DNA of 64,000 bases from Pseudomonadota bacterium (GTDB lineage Bacteria; Pseudomonadota; Gammaproteobacteria; Steroidobacterales; JBCBZW01), in the NCBI GenBank assembly GCA_039193195.1, contig JBCCWS010000001.1, positions 195,338 to 259,337 of the forward strand, in the 5' to 3' direction. Shown here piece after piece: positions 28,556 to 37,288 of this stretch (position 1 is the first letter of the stretch; every line of letters starts with the position of its first letter). The notes under the pieces are model-generated. The model saw only the letters and a program-made list of their open reading frames with translations. It searched no databases and was not told where the DNA came from. The translations under genes were made by a program, and so were the position numbers.

Positions 28556-29530
28556 GTGGAATCCTCAAACGACGATAGGGGGCGTGCGAGCGCCCCCACA
28601 CCCAGTGCGCGCCTCGCGCGCCTGCGCCATCCAACGGCTACCGCCGTGCTTGTACTCACCATTCTCAGCGCCGGGCTGATCATATTGCTCTGGCGAATCC
28701 GTATCGGCGATAGCGCGATGCTGTACGTCGGCGTGCCCTACGTGATCGCAGTTGCCTTGTTGGTGTTCGCCCGCAACCCGCGGACCCACGGCCTCAAGGC
28801 GACCTACGGTTGGCTAGTGCGCACGTCCCTCTGGATCTTGTTCTCCACTGCCTTAGTCTTGCAGGAAGGGTTCATCTGCGTGCTCTTCTTCATCCCCATT
28901 TACCTGCTCGTCATCACCGCTGCATACGGACTCATCCGCTGGGTGTCGAGCGTGCGTTCCCGCGAGCGCCGCCTGCGCGCATGCTTGCTGCCGTCGCTAC
29001 TGCTTCTGAGTGCTCTCGAAGGCGTGACGCCAGTGCTCACGGTGCCCACCCACGCCGTCGTGGCGGCTACTAGGGTCGTGCGGGTGACGCCCGAAGAGAT
29101 TCGCACCAACCTTGCAAACCCGCCGTCGATCGATACCAGTGCGAACCTGGTGCTGGCGCTGTTCCCGATGCCCTACGCGGTGGAGACGGGCGATCTGAGC
29201 GTTGGGGCGATCCATCGCGCGCACTATCGCTACCACCGCTGGTTCTTCACCAACACGCACGAGGGCACGACCACCCTGCGCATCGCCGAGTCGACACCCA
29301 CGCGCCTCGCGGCGCAGGTGATCTGGGACAGCAGCTACCTAGCCAAGTATCTGGCGGTGCATGAGGTGGTCCTCGAGATGGTGCCCCGTGCTGACGGGCG
29401 CACGGCCGTGACGATCGCCGTGGACTTCGATCGCAAGCTGAGCCCGGCCTGGTACTTCAGTCCTCTCGAGGCCTACGCCGTGCGCCGGATGGCGAACCAC
29501 CTGATTCAAGAGGTGCTGGCCGATGGCTAG
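28556..29530 (+). CDS. Membrane protein with SRPBCC-like C-terminal domain
   Basis: About 324 residues. Five hydrophobic helices occupy roughly residues 25-170 (for example VLVLTILSAGLIILLW and VLFFIPIYLLVITAAYGLI). The rest (about 180-324) is soluble and patterned like an SRPBCC/START-type cavity fold: VVRVTPEEIRTNLA at its start, FPMPYAVETGDLSVGAIHR, a strand-rich middle, and a long final helix (FSPLEAYAVRRMANHLIQEV). SRPBCC domains bind lipids or other hydrophobic ligands. Start uncertain: GTG 28556 or TTG 28517. It overlaps the desaturase start by 8 bases, so the two are coupled. Fold assignment is by pattern only. Confidence 0.65.
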   Translation: MESSNDDRGRASAPTPSARLARLRHPTATAVLVLTILSAGLIILLWRIRIGDSAMLYVGVPYVIAVALLVFARNPRTHGLKATYGWLVRTSLWILFSTALVLQEGFICVLFFIPIYLLVITAAYGLIRWVSSVRSRERRLRACLLPSLLLLSALEGVTPVLTVPTHAVVAATRVVRVTPEEIRTNLANPPSIDTSANLVLALFPMPYAVETGDLSVGAIHRAHYRYHRWFFTNTHEGTTTLRIAESTPTRLAAQVIWDSSYLAKYLAVHEVVLEMVPRADGRTAVTIAVDFDRKLSPAWYFSPLEAYAVRRMANHLIQEVLADG

Positions 29531-30479
29531 GGGGAGAATGCACGGCTCGGGTGCGAATGCGCGTGATGCCAGGGTGAAATGGGCACTGGGTCAGTCTCTG
29601 TGGGTCACCGCGATGGTGCTACTCGCTCTGGTCGGCGGCTACCTTACGATCAGTGCGAGCGCGCTGTTGGTGTTCCTGCTCACGACGGCGCTCACCCTGT
29701 GCTTTGGGCACTCTCTCGGCATGCATCGCCTGCTCATCCATCGTAGCTATGAGACTCATCAAGTCACCGAGTACCTGCTCGTTTGGTTGGGCACGCTCGT
29801 GGGCCTAGCAGGACCAAGAGGACTACTCTACACGCACGACCTGCGCGACTGGGCCCAGCGCCAGGGCAGGTGCCACGATTTCTTTGCGCATCGAAGAGGG
29901 ATGCTCCAGGACGCTTGGTGGCAGCTGCACTGCAGGGTCGAGCTCGATCGGCCGCCGATCTTCCGCCTGGAGCGGCGCATCCACGAGGATCCGATCTATC
30001 GGTGGCTGGAGCGCACCTGGATGGCTCAGCAGCTGAGCCCCGCGCTCCTGCTCTATCTGGGTGGAGGCCTGCCCTGGGTGATCTGGGGCGTATGCGTGAG
30101 GGTGAGCGTGTCGATGATCGGGCATTGGTGGGTGGGTTACTTCGCCCACAACGACGGCCATCGACCTCGCCACCTTGCCGGCGCGGCCGTACAGGGGACC
30201 AACCTGGCGAGGTGGTGTGGGCTAATTACGATGGGTGAGAGTTGGCACAACAATCATCACGCGTTTCCCGAGTCCGCGCGGATCGGGCTCGAGCCCACAG
30301 AGTGGGATCCGGGATGGTGGTGCCTGCGCTTGATGCGCGCGTGCGGCCTGGCGTGGTCCTTGCGCGAGTTCTCCCCCGGCGACCCGGTCAGTCCGCGTTC
30401 AGCACGGCCAGCAGGTGCTGTGATTCCTCGGGGCAATCGCACTCTGCGATCGCCTGCGCCTGGGCGCGCACCTGGGTAA
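29523..30479 (+). CDS. Fatty acid (acyl-CoA/acyl-lipid) desaturase
   Basis: 318 residues, membrane-bound di-iron desaturase. Box 1 is HSLGMHR (63-69) and box 3 is ESWHNNHH (239-246). The usual HRxHH second box is replaced by THDLRDWAQRQGRCHDF (104-120), with H105 and H118 in place of clustered histidines; FFAHRRG (120-126) follows. I believe this is a recognised sub-type, but it is unlike the standard delta-9 enzymes. Several membrane helices flank the boxes. The last 30 or so residues are read antisense to the end of ptsI: the genes overlap tail-to-tail by 92 bases. Confidence 0.85.
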   Translation: MARGRMHGSGANARDARVKWALGQSLWVTAMVLLALVGGYLTISASALLVFLLTTALTLCFGHSLGMHRLLIHRSYETHQVTEYLLVWLGTLVGLAGPRGLLYTHDLRDWAQRQGRCHDFFAHRRGMLQDAWWQLHCRVELDRPPIFRLERRIHEDPIYRWLERTWMAQQLSPALLLYLGGGLPWVIWGVCVRVSVSMIGHWWVGYFAHNDGHRPRHLAGAAVQGTNLARWCGLITMGESWHNNHHAFPESARIGLEPTEWDPGWWCLRLMRACGLAWSLREFSPGDPVSPRSARPAGAVIPRGNRTLRSPAPGRAPG

Positions 30480-32139
30480 CGTTGGTCTCCGCCACGATGC
30501 ACTTCACCTCCGGGATCGCGGTTGGGCTCATGCTGAAGTGTGTGAGCCCAAGGCCCAGCAGCAAGCGGGTGAAGCGCGGGTCTCCAGCCATCTCGCCGCA
30601 CAGGGCGACGGGTGTGCCCACGGCGGCACCCGCGGCCAAGGTGTCACGGATGAGGCGCAGCACCGCGGGGTGGGCGGGTTCGTAGAGGGACTGTACGGCA
30701 TCGTCATCACGGTCGATTGCCAACGTGTACTGAATGAGATCGTTAGTGCCGATGGAGAGGAAGGCGGCTTCGCGGGCGAGGGTGCGAGCGCACATGGCCG
30801 CTGCGGGAACCTCGATCATGACGCCGACGGGGACGTCCTGCTCGTGGGTCACGCCCTCCCGGTCTAAGGCCTCGCGACAGTCGTCGATGAAGGCCAGGGC
30901 CGCGCGCAACTCGGCAGGGGTGGCGATCATCGGCAGCAGGATGCGCAGCGGGCCATGGCGGGCCGCACGAAGGAGCGCGCGAATCTGGGGCGCGAACAGC
31001 TCCGGGTGCTGAAGGCACAGGCGTATGGCACGCAAGCCCAGGGCCGGCTGGCTGGTTCGGGGAAGGTGCTTGGACAGGGAGCGCAGCTGGGGGCCGGCGC
31101 AGGCATCGAGCGTGCGGATGGTCACCGTGCTGCCGCCCATGCCTTGGACCAGCAGGCGGTAGCTGTTGTAGTGCTCCTCTTCGCTGGGCAGGTCGTCGCG
31201 GTTGGCGTAGAGAAACTCTGTACGGTAAAGGCCGACGCCGTCGACCTGGAGGCGCCGAGAGGCAGTGAGATCCCCCGGGCCGCGCACGTTGGACATGATC
31301 TCCACGGCGATCCGATCGCGCGTGGCCACGGGGCCAGCGAGGGCCGGCGCGCTCTGCAGGGAGCGTTTACGCCGCTGCTCCAGCTGCTGGCGCTCGCGGT
31401 AGGTGACGAGCGCGTGGGGGTCGGGATCGGTGATCACTAGACCGGAAGCGCCGTCTACGATGACTAGCTGATCAGGCTGTAGCGTACAGGTCGCATCGGC
31501 GAGGCCGGCCACGTAGGGCAGGCCCAAGCTACGCGCCACGATCGTGGTGTGCGATAGCTGGCCTCCGCGTTCGGAGATGAGGCCTGTTAAGGTGCCACTT
31601 CGCGGTAGCAACAGGTCCGTGGGCGCCGGATCCGCGCACACCAACACGTAGGCAGCCAGGTCGCCGGTCTCCTGTGCAGGAGAGGCATCGGCGCCCGTGT
31701 CGCGTTGGGTACTGAGCATCGTCAGAACCTTGCCGAACAGGCTTTCAAGGTCGTCCCGGCGAGCGGCAAGGTAAGGGTCGTCGATCTGCTCTAGGGCGTC
31801 CAACACCTCCTCTTCGTGGGTGAGGAGCGCCTCCTCGGCGGTGCACTGACGCGCGCCGATGAGCGAACGGATCGGCTCGGCGAAGGCCTCATCTTCCAAG
31901 ATATGGCGATGGCCGTCGACGATGGCTCGCACTTCCAGGGGCCAAGCGCGCGCGTGCTGATCGGCCGCCTGGAAGCTAGCCACCACCTGGCGGATGGCGT
32001 GATCGAGGCGGTCGCGTTCTTGCGCCGGCGCGAGGGCCGCGCCGAAGTTGGCGGTGCGCGCCGCTAGGGCGCTCTCGAGGCGTACGCGGGCGATCACGAT
32101 ACCGCTGGAGACGCCGGTGCCGAGGACGGTGACACTCAT
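30388..32139 (-). CDS. ptsI: Phosphoenolpyruvate-protein phosphotransferase (EI)
   Basis: Enzyme I of the PTS: takes phosphate from PEP onto H197 (GGQLSHTTIVARS, 192-204) and passes it to HPr. 583 residues with the N-terminal HPr-binding domain, swivelling phosphohistidine domain and C-terminal PEP-binding barrel (VALCGEMAGDPRF carries the catalytic cysteine). There is no N-terminal GAF domain, so it is PtsI-like rather than PtsP. The ATG at 32139 overlaps the HPr stop (ATGA). No sugar permease is nearby; with ptsN, rapZ and rpoN it forms a regulatory PTS. Confidence 0.93.
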   Translation of the reverse strand: MSVTVLGTGVSSGIVIARVRLESALAARTANFGAALAPAQERDRLDHAIRQVVASFQAADQHARAWPLEVRAIVDGHRHILEDEAFAEPIRSLIGARQCTAEEALLTHEEEVLDALEQIDDPYLAARRDDLESLFGKVLTMLSTQRDTGADASPAQETGDLAAYVLVCADPAPTDLLLPRSGTLTGLISERGGQLSHTTIVARSLGLPYVAGLADATCTLQPDQLVIVDGASGLVITDPDPHALVTYRERQQLEQRRKRSLQSAPALAGPVATRDRIAVEIMSNVRGPGDLTASRRLQVDGVGLYRTEFLYANRDDLPSEEEHYNSYRLLVQGMGGSTVTIRTLDACAGPQLRSLSKHLPRTSQPALGLRAIRLCLQHPELFAPQIRALLRAARHGPLRILLPMIATPAELRAALAFIDDCREALDREGVTHEQDVPVGVMIEVPAAAMCARTLAREAAFLSIGTNDLIQYTLAIDRDDDAVQSLYEPAHPAVLRLIRDTLAAGAAVGTPVALCGEMAGDPRFTRLLLGLGLTHFSMSPTAIPEVKCIVAETNVTQVRAQAQAIAECDCPEESQHLLAVLNAD

Positions 32140-32420
32140 TCGTGAGAGCCCACTTGCGTGGTGCGCAGGATCTGGCAAATGCGCTCCACCGTCGGCTGGC
32201 AGGGCTGCTCACCTTCGGCGGTGATCTCGATTTCCGCGCCCTGGGTCGCCGCTAGCATCATCAGGCTTAGGACGCTGGTGGCGCTGGCGCTGCGCCCCAT
32301 GTAGTGCAGCGTGATCGTGCTGCCTTCGGCGTCTCGCGCGGCCTCGGCGATGGCGCTAGAGGGGCGCATGTGCAACCCGCGGGGATCACTGACGACCACA
32401 CTGCGTACGACGACGGCCAT
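32136..32420 (-). CDS. ptsH: HPr-family phosphocarrier protein
   Basis: 94-residue phosphocarrier. The phosphorylated histidine is H17 in RGLHMRPS (14-21). The region SASATSVLSLMML (44-56) is the second HPr signature, with S49 in the position of the regulatory serine of other HPr proteins. It relays phosphate from EI to EIIA-Ntr (PtsN). The gene is upstream of and overlaps ptsI, and follows rapZ by 72 bases. NPr (ptsO) is an alternative name in organisms with a pure nitrogen-related PTS. Confidence 0.93.
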   Translation of the reverse strand: MAVVVRSVVVSDPRGLHMRPSSAIAEAARDAEGSTITLHYMGRSASATSVLSLMMLAATQGAEIEITAEGEQPCQPTVERICQILRTTQVGSHE

Positions 32421-32492
32421 GTTCCTCCCCTGCGAGCGGTGACAGCCCTACCTCGGTCACTCTATGGTTGCTGGAGTGCGAGGCGCGTGTCG

Positions 32493-33356
32493 TCAGCCGG
32501 GAAGCTCCCGGTGCTGGGTCAGTACATTGGTATACCGATCGCTGAAATGCTGCGCAAGTCTGTTGGCCATGTAGACCGAGCGATGCTGCCCGCCCGTACA
32601 GCCGATCGCCACCGTCAGGTAGCTGCGGTTGGTCTTCTCAAAATCGCCTATCCACTGGGCGAGGAAGCCGCGCACATCGTCGAACATCTTGTTCACTGAG
32701 GGCTGCTCGTTGAGAAACTCACGCACCGGATCATCAAGGCCCGTCTGTGGGCGCAGGTCTGGGTGCCAGTGCGGGTTGGGCAGGGAGCGTACGTCGAATA
32801 CGAAGTCCGCATCGCTCGGCACGCCGTTGCGGTAGGCGAAGGACTGGAACAGCAAGGATAGGCGCGTGCTGGCGCGTTGGTCGATGCGCTCGCGCACGAG
32901 CTCGCGAAGCTGATGTACGTTGGTGTGGGTGGTGTCGATGATGAGATCGGCGATGCTGCTGATGGGCAGCATCAAGCGGTGTTCGCGCGCCAGCGCGTCG
33001 CGCAGGCCATGGCCGTCGCTGGTGAGCGGGTGGCGACGGCGCGTCTCGCTGTAGCGCTTTATAAGCGCCTCTTCATCAGCGGACAGGTAGATCACATCGC
33101 AGTCGATGCCGCGGTCGCGGATTCGTGCGACCACCTCGGGAATCGCGGCGATGTCTTGAGGCGGGTTGCGCGCGTCGATGCCAACGGCGCAGCGCTCGAA
33201 GATACCGTGCGTGAGATAGCCGTGGGCATGTTCGACGAAGCCCGCGAGCAAGGCCACGGGCAAGTTATCGACGCAGTAGTACCCCAAGTCCTCCAGCATG
33301 TGCAGGGTGATCGACTTTCCTGCGCCGGAGAGGCCGCTCACGATGATGATGCGCAT
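32493..33356 (-). CDS. rapZ: RNase adapter RapZ
   Basis: 287-residue RapZ (YvcJ/YhbJ) with Walker A GLSGAGKS (8-15), N-terminal nucleotide-binding domain, and C-terminal ligand domain with TVAIGCTGGQHRSVYMA. In E. coli RapZ senses glucosamine-6-phosphate and guides RNase E to the GlmZ small RNA; whether GlmZ exists here cannot be seen. It lies between ptsN and the HPr gene, 9 bases after ptsN, in the conserved rpoN-hpf-ptsN-rapZ order. Confidence 0.95.
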   Translation of the reverse strand: MRIIIVSGLSGAGKSITLHMLEDLGYYCVDNLPVALLAGFVEHAHGYLTHGIFERCAVGIDARNPPQDIAAIPEVVARIRDRGIDCDVIYLSADEEALIKRYSETRRRHPLTSDGHGLRDALAREHRLMLPISSIADLIIDTTHTNVHQLRELVRERIDQRASTRLSLLFQSFAYRNGVPSDADFVFDVRSLPNPHWHPDLRPQTGLDDPVREFLNEQPSVNKMFDDVRGFLAQWIGDFEKTNRSYLTVAIGCTGGQHRSVYMANRLAQHFSDRYTNVLTQHRELPG

Positions 33357-33365
33357 GGGCGGTGC

Positions 33366-33857
33366 TCAGCTCTCGTCCTCTGCAGCCACCGCGGGCGAGT
33401 CGCCATCGGCGTCTAGGAACAGCTGGTGCAGAGCGCTCGATGAGGGGCTGGCGAGGATGTCGTCGAGAAATCCGGGGCGCAGGAGGGTGCGCGCTACATG
33501 GGCGAGGTTGCCGAGGTGACCGTCCGTGGCATCGCGCGGCACTAGCAAGCCGAACACAATGCGCACGGGCTGCTCGTCCGGCGCGTCGTAGGGGATCGAC
33601 TCGCGCAGCTTGAGCACGGCGGCGACCGTGCCGTCGAGCTCGTCTGCCCTGCCGTGCGGCAGAGCGACGCCCTGACCCAGGCCAGTGGCGCCGAGGCGCT
33701 CACGCTGGATCAGGGCATCGAAGATGACGCTCGAGCCGATGCCGTGGTCGGCGTTGGCGAGCAACTCGCTCAGTATCTCGAAGGCGTGCTTTTGGCCCCG
33801 CGCTTCGACGTTGCACAGCACCCGCGCCGGTGCCAGAAGTTCAGCGAATCGACTCAC
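33366..33857 (-). CDS. ptsN: PTS EIIA-Ntr (nitrogen regulatory IIA)
   Basis: EIIA-Ntr, the last phosphate acceptor of the regulatory PTS; phosphorylated H68 in GQGVALPHGR (61-70). It modulates K+ and stress responses in other proteobacteria. I use the GTG at 33857 (reading MSRFAELLAPARVL), which matches the family N-terminus and gives 163 residues. An ATG at 33923 would add a Ser/Pro-rich 22-residue extension overlapping hpf by 41 bases. Neither start has a strong ribosome binding site. Confidence 0.92.
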   Translation of the reverse strand: MSRFAELLAPARVLCNVEARGQKHAFEILSELLANADHGIGSSVIFDALIQRERLGATGLGQGVALPHGRADELDGTVAAVLKLRESIPYDAPDEQPVRIVFGLLVPRDATDGHLGNLAHVARTLLRPGFLDDILASPSSSALHQLFLDADGDSPAVAAEDES

Positions 33858-33882
33858 GGGTGGGCAGCTTGCCTTGCTATCG

Positions 33883-34209
33883 CTATTGTTGGGCGAGGCG
33901 CTGTCTGTGGGCTTCCTTGGCATGGTGGTCCGTCAACTTTTCCTTGTGCCGCAGCACTTGGCGATCGAGCTTGTCGATCAATAGGTCGATCGCCGCATAC
34001 ATTTGTTCTTCTTCGCTCTCCGCGTGGACCTGTCCACCGCCCAAATTCAAGGTTGCCTCTGCACGGTGCCGGTTCTTCTCTACGGTCAGGGTGACCTGAA
34101 CGTCGACGATGTGGTCGAAGTGCCGCTCGAGCTTCGTCAGCTTTGAGTTGACGTGGTCGCGAAGGGCATCGGTGATATCCACGTGATGACCGGTCATTTT
34201 CACTTGCAT
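33883..34209 (-). CDS. hpf: Ribosome hibernation promoting factor
   Basis: 108-residue short-form Hpf/YfiA. It binds the 30S subunit and promotes hibernating ribosomes in stationary phase. The sequence begins MQVKMTGHHVDITDALRDHV and shows the conserved KLERHFDHIVDVQV and the acidic HAESEEEQMYAAIDLL stretch. The start at ATG 34209 has AGGAG 7 bases upstream. It lies in the standard position between rpoN and ptsN; in related species transcription from rpoN continues into it. Confidence 0.95.
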   Translation of the reverse strand: MQVKMTGHHVDITDALRDHVNSKLTKLERHFDHIVDVQVTLTVEKNRHRAEATLNLGGGQVHAESEEEQMYAAIDLLIDKLDRQVLRHKEKLTDHHAKEAHRQRLAQQ

Positions 34210-34259
34210 GAGGCGTCTCCTTGGCAAGATTTCCGCCATGCTTCGACATGACGAGCACC

Positions 34260-35750
34260 TTACAACTGTCGAAGGTGCAGTTTCTTCCGTTCGCTGGAGG
34301 AGGGGATTGACATGGCCTCGCGGTACTTCGCAACCGTTCGTCGGGCCACGTCGATGCCGTCATCCACCAACGTTTGGGCGATTTTGTTGTCGCTAAGCGG
34401 TTTCTCCGGGTTTTCGTTGGCGATCATCTTGCGAATCATGGCGCGGATGGCGGTGGAGGAGTGCTCGGCGCCCTCCTTGCCGACGTGGCTAGAGAAGAAG
34501 TGTCTGAACTCGAAGACACCTCGCGGCGTGTGCATGTATTTGTTGGTGGTGACCCTCGAAATGGTCGACTCGTGCATGTCCAGCGCCTCAGCCACGTCTC
34601 GCAACACCATTGGACGCATGGCGAAGTCGCCTTGTTCCAGAAACTTGTGCTGGCGTTCGACGATACACGTCGCCACGCGCAGCAGCGTGTCGTTGCGGAT
34701 CTCTAACGAGCGTACCAGCCATCGCGCTTCCTGTAACTGGGCCTTCAGGGCCGTGTGGTCACTGCCGCGCCCCAGCATGCTGGCATAGGTCTGGTTTACT
34801 TGGACTTTTGGTAGGGAGCCGGGATTGACTTCCACTACCCAGCGCTCGCCAAGCTTGCGAACGTAGACGTCCGGCACGACATAGTCCGACCGCTCTGGCT
34901 GCACTGCAGCGCCAGGTCGCGGCTGCAGGGAGCGAATCAGGGCGACGGCGAGTGCCAGCTCCTCATCGCTCGTCCCGAGCTTGCGGCGCAGGGCGGAGAG
35001 CTGCTGATTTCCCAGGGTTTCAAGGTCGTGCTCGACGATGCGAAGAGCCAGCTCGCGCCCCGGCGTATCGCTGGCGATCGACATGAGCTGAATGGTGAGG
35101 GACTCGGCTAAGTCGCGCGCACCGACCCCTGTCGGGTCCATGCGCTGTATGACGTGGAGGACCACCTCCAGCGCCTTCTCGTCGATCGGCGCTTCGCCCT
35201 CGGGCAGGTCGCGGTCGACGGCCTGAGCGATCACCTCCAGAGACTCACCGATGTAACCGTCATCGTCGATCGCATCGACGATCGCCTCGCCCAGCTTGCG
35301 CTCGCGGGGCGTGAGGTCTTCGAGATTGAGCTGCCAGAGCAGGTGTTCGGTGAGCGAGCCGCCCTCCGGGTCGGCGAACTCCATCGAGCGCCCATCGTCC
35401 TGCCAACTCTGCCCGCTGCCTTCCCCAGGAGTGCCCGTGAAGGCCGGCTCCATCCAGTTCTCATCGTCCGGCGCCTCGTTCACTACCACCGGTTCATCAC
35501 CGGACGCGGCGCTCGTATCGGCCTCGCGTGGGGTCTCCTCGGCGCTGCTGTCACTGCCGTTCTCAGCGCTGCTCGTCGCCCCGGTGGCGTGCTCTTCCAC
35601 CTGTTCCAGCATCAGGTTGCTCTCTAGCGCCTCCTGCAACTGTGACTGCAGTTCGGCCACCGGTAGCTGCAGGAGGCGAATGGCCTGCTGCAACTGCGGC
35701 GTCATGGTCAGCTGCTGACCAATGCGGAGAGAAATCGAGGGCTTCAGCAT
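34260..35750 (-). CDS. rpoN: RNA polymerase sigma-54 factor
   Basis: 496-residue sigma-54, which recognises -24/-12 promoters and needs activator ATPases. Region I is Gln/Leu-rich (LTMTPQLQQAIRLLQLPVAE, about 14-33), region II is acidic (about 50-125), then the core-binding domain, the HTH (LRDVAEALDMHESTISRVT) and the RpoN box ARRTVAKYRE (about 469-478) near the C-terminus. Length and order are normal. It lies downstream of lptB, as in most Gammaproteobacteria. Confidence 0.97.
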   Translation of the reverse strand: MLKPSISLRIGQQLTMTPQLQQAIRLLQLPVAELQSQLQEALESNLMLEQVEEHATGATSSAENGSDSSAEETPREADTSAASGDEPVVVNEAPDDENWMEPAFTGTPGEGSGQSWQDDGRSMEFADPEGGSLTEHLLWQLNLEDLTPRERKLGEAIVDAIDDDGYIGESLEVIAQAVDRDLPEGEAPIDEKALEVVLHVIQRMDPTGVGARDLAESLTIQLMSIASDTPGRELALRIVEHDLETLGNQQLSALRRKLGTSDEELALAVALIRSLQPRPGAAVQPERSDYVVPDVYVRKLGERWVVEVNPGSLPKVQVNQTYASMLGRGSDHTALKAQLQEARWLVRSLEIRNDTLLRVATCIVERQHKFLEQGDFAMRPMVLRDVAEALDMHESTISRVTTNKYMHTPRGVFEFRHFFSSHVGKEGAEHSSTAIRAMIRKMIANENPEKPLSDNKIAQTLVDDGIDVARRTVAKYREAMSIPSSSERKKLHLRQL

Positions 35751-35822
35751 GCGGAAACGGGAGGGACCTGCGGTGGCGAGAACACGTGGCGATGGCGCGG
35801 CGCGCGCCCCGCGGATCTGGCC

Positions 35823-36548
35823 CTACAGCCGGAAGTCGTCGCCGAGGTAAACCTGACGCACTTCTCGGTTGTCGAGCACCGTCTCGGGCGTGCCGGATGC
35901 GATAACCGTGCCAGCATTGAGTATATAGGCCCGCTGACAGATGCCCAGTGTTTCCCTCACATTGTGATCAGTGATCAGAACGCCGATCTCACGATCGGTA
36001 AGTTGTTGAATTATGCGTTGAATATCCAGCACGGAGATTGGGTCGACGCCGGCGAAGGGCTCATCGAGGAGGACGAAGCGCGGATTCGCCGCCAGGGCGC
36101 GCGCGATCTCAACCCGGCGCCGTTCGCCACCGGAAAGGGAGACGCCGAGACCGGTGCGGATATGCGAGATGTGCAATTCCTCGAGCAAGCTCTCCAGAGT
36201 TTCGCGACGGGCCTCAAGACTCAACTCCGCCCGGAGCTCGAGGGCGGCCATGATGTTGTCCTCCACGCTCAGGCGACGGAAGACGGAGGCCTCCTGCGGC
36301 AGGTAGCCGAGGCCGAGCTGAGCGCGTCGGTGAATCGGCAGGCGCGTTACGTCCTGCTCGTCGATCACGATGCGCCCGGCGTCGCAGGCGACCAGTCCCA
36401 CCATCATGTAGAAGGCAGTAGTTTTGCCGGCACCGTTTGGGCCAAGCAGGCCGACCACCTCGCCGCTGCTGACCTCCAGGCTAACCCCCTTCACCACCTG
36501 ACGGGATCGATAGCGCTTGTGCAGGTCTGTTGCTACTAGGCTGCTCAT
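35823..36548 (-). CDS. lptB: LPS export ABC transporter ATP-binding protein
   Basis: 241-residue ATPase of the LptB2FG complex that extracts lipopolysaccharide from the inner membrane. Walker A GPNGAGKT (36-43), ABC signature LSGGERRR, Walker [13 protein letters not shown] and H-loop [10 protein letters not shown] are present. The ATG at 36548 overlaps the lptA stop (ATGA); the open frame continues 59 codons upstream but that is lptA in another frame. LptF and LptG are not in this window. Confidence 0.97.
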   Translation of the reverse strand: MSSLVATDLHKRYRSRQVVKGVSLEVSSGEVVGLLGPNGAGKTTAFYMMVGLVACDAGRIVIDEQDVTRLPIHRRAQLGLGYLPQEASVFRRLSVEDNIMAALELRAELSLEARRETLESLLEELHISHIRTGLGVSLSGGERRRVEIARALAANPRFVLLDEPFAGVDPISVLDIQRIIQQLTDREIGVLITDHNVRETLGICQRAYILNAGTVIASGTPETVLDNREVRQVYLGDDFRL

Positions 36549-37288
36549 GAGGTGCCAGCACCCTCCGCGCTGCAGTCTGGCGTGTCTGTCGCGCTGGAAC
36601 CAGGGGTGATCAGGATTTTGACGCGACCGTCCTCGCCCCGCCCGCCATCGGCCAGCACTTGCTCTGCCTCGATGTCGTAGACGATCACCTCGCTGGTGAT
36701 CTCGTTGCCGTCCTCGCACAGCCATGCGTCGCCGGTGAGGCGAACAGATTCGTTCCCTAAGTCGTAGTCGACGCGCTGCGCTCGGCCTCTGGCGAAGCGT
36801 CCAGCCACCTTGGCGCTCTCGCGGCGAAAGGTCACGGGGCCTCCGGTCAGTTCGGCGGTCTGTAGCTTGTTGTCGCGGAAGGTGAGAACGGCCTCTTTGG
36901 CCTCGATCAGGGCGCCGTCGCTAGTCAGTTGGACATCACCGGAGAAGGACCAATCGCTGCTCTCGAAGCTAAGGCCCGTGCCGACGGCGCGGCTAGCGCG
37001 CACGCTAAGCGTGTCCTGGGTGATGATGATGTCAGTGAAGATCAGCTCGTCGGTGCGTCGGTCGATGCGCGCATCGGCCGCATCCACCAGAATGGCGGGC
37101 TCTGCTTGCGTGTCTGATGCGCTCGTCTGCTCCTCTTTGAGGGGGCCTTGCTGCGCATCGATGGCGGATTCTTGCGCGTGTACCACGGCAACCCAGGACG
37201 CCGCTGTGAGCGCCATGATGGAGAAGAAATGAGCAGCGGCGAAGCGCGCACGGCGGTTGGCTCGCGGCCAGACTCGCGACGGGGTCAA
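36545..37288 (-). CDS. lptA: LPS transport periplasmic protein LptA
   Basis: 247 residues. LptA forms the periplasmic bridge that carries LPS from LptC to LptD. The OstA-type beta-jellyroll is at about 60-220. The start is TTG at 37288, overlapping the lptC TGA (TTGA), with AGGAG 7 bases upstream; it yields a proper signal peptide with an Arg-rich start and [18 protein letters not shown] before the cleavage site. An internal ATG would give a peptide with no basic residues. It has a longer acidic tail than E. coli LptA. Confidence 0.9.
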   Translation of the reverse strand: MTPSRVWPRANRRARFAAAHFFSIMALTAASWVAVVHAQESAIDAQQGPLKEEQTSASDTQAEPAILVDAADARIDRRTDELIFTDIIITQDTLSVRASRAVGTGLSFESSDWSFSGDVQLTSDGALIEAKEAVLTFRDNKLQTAELTGGPVTFRRESAKVAGRFARGRAQRVDYDLGNESVRLTGDAWLCEDGNEITSEVIVYDIEAEQVLADGGRGEDGRVKILITPGSSATDTPDCSAEGAGTS

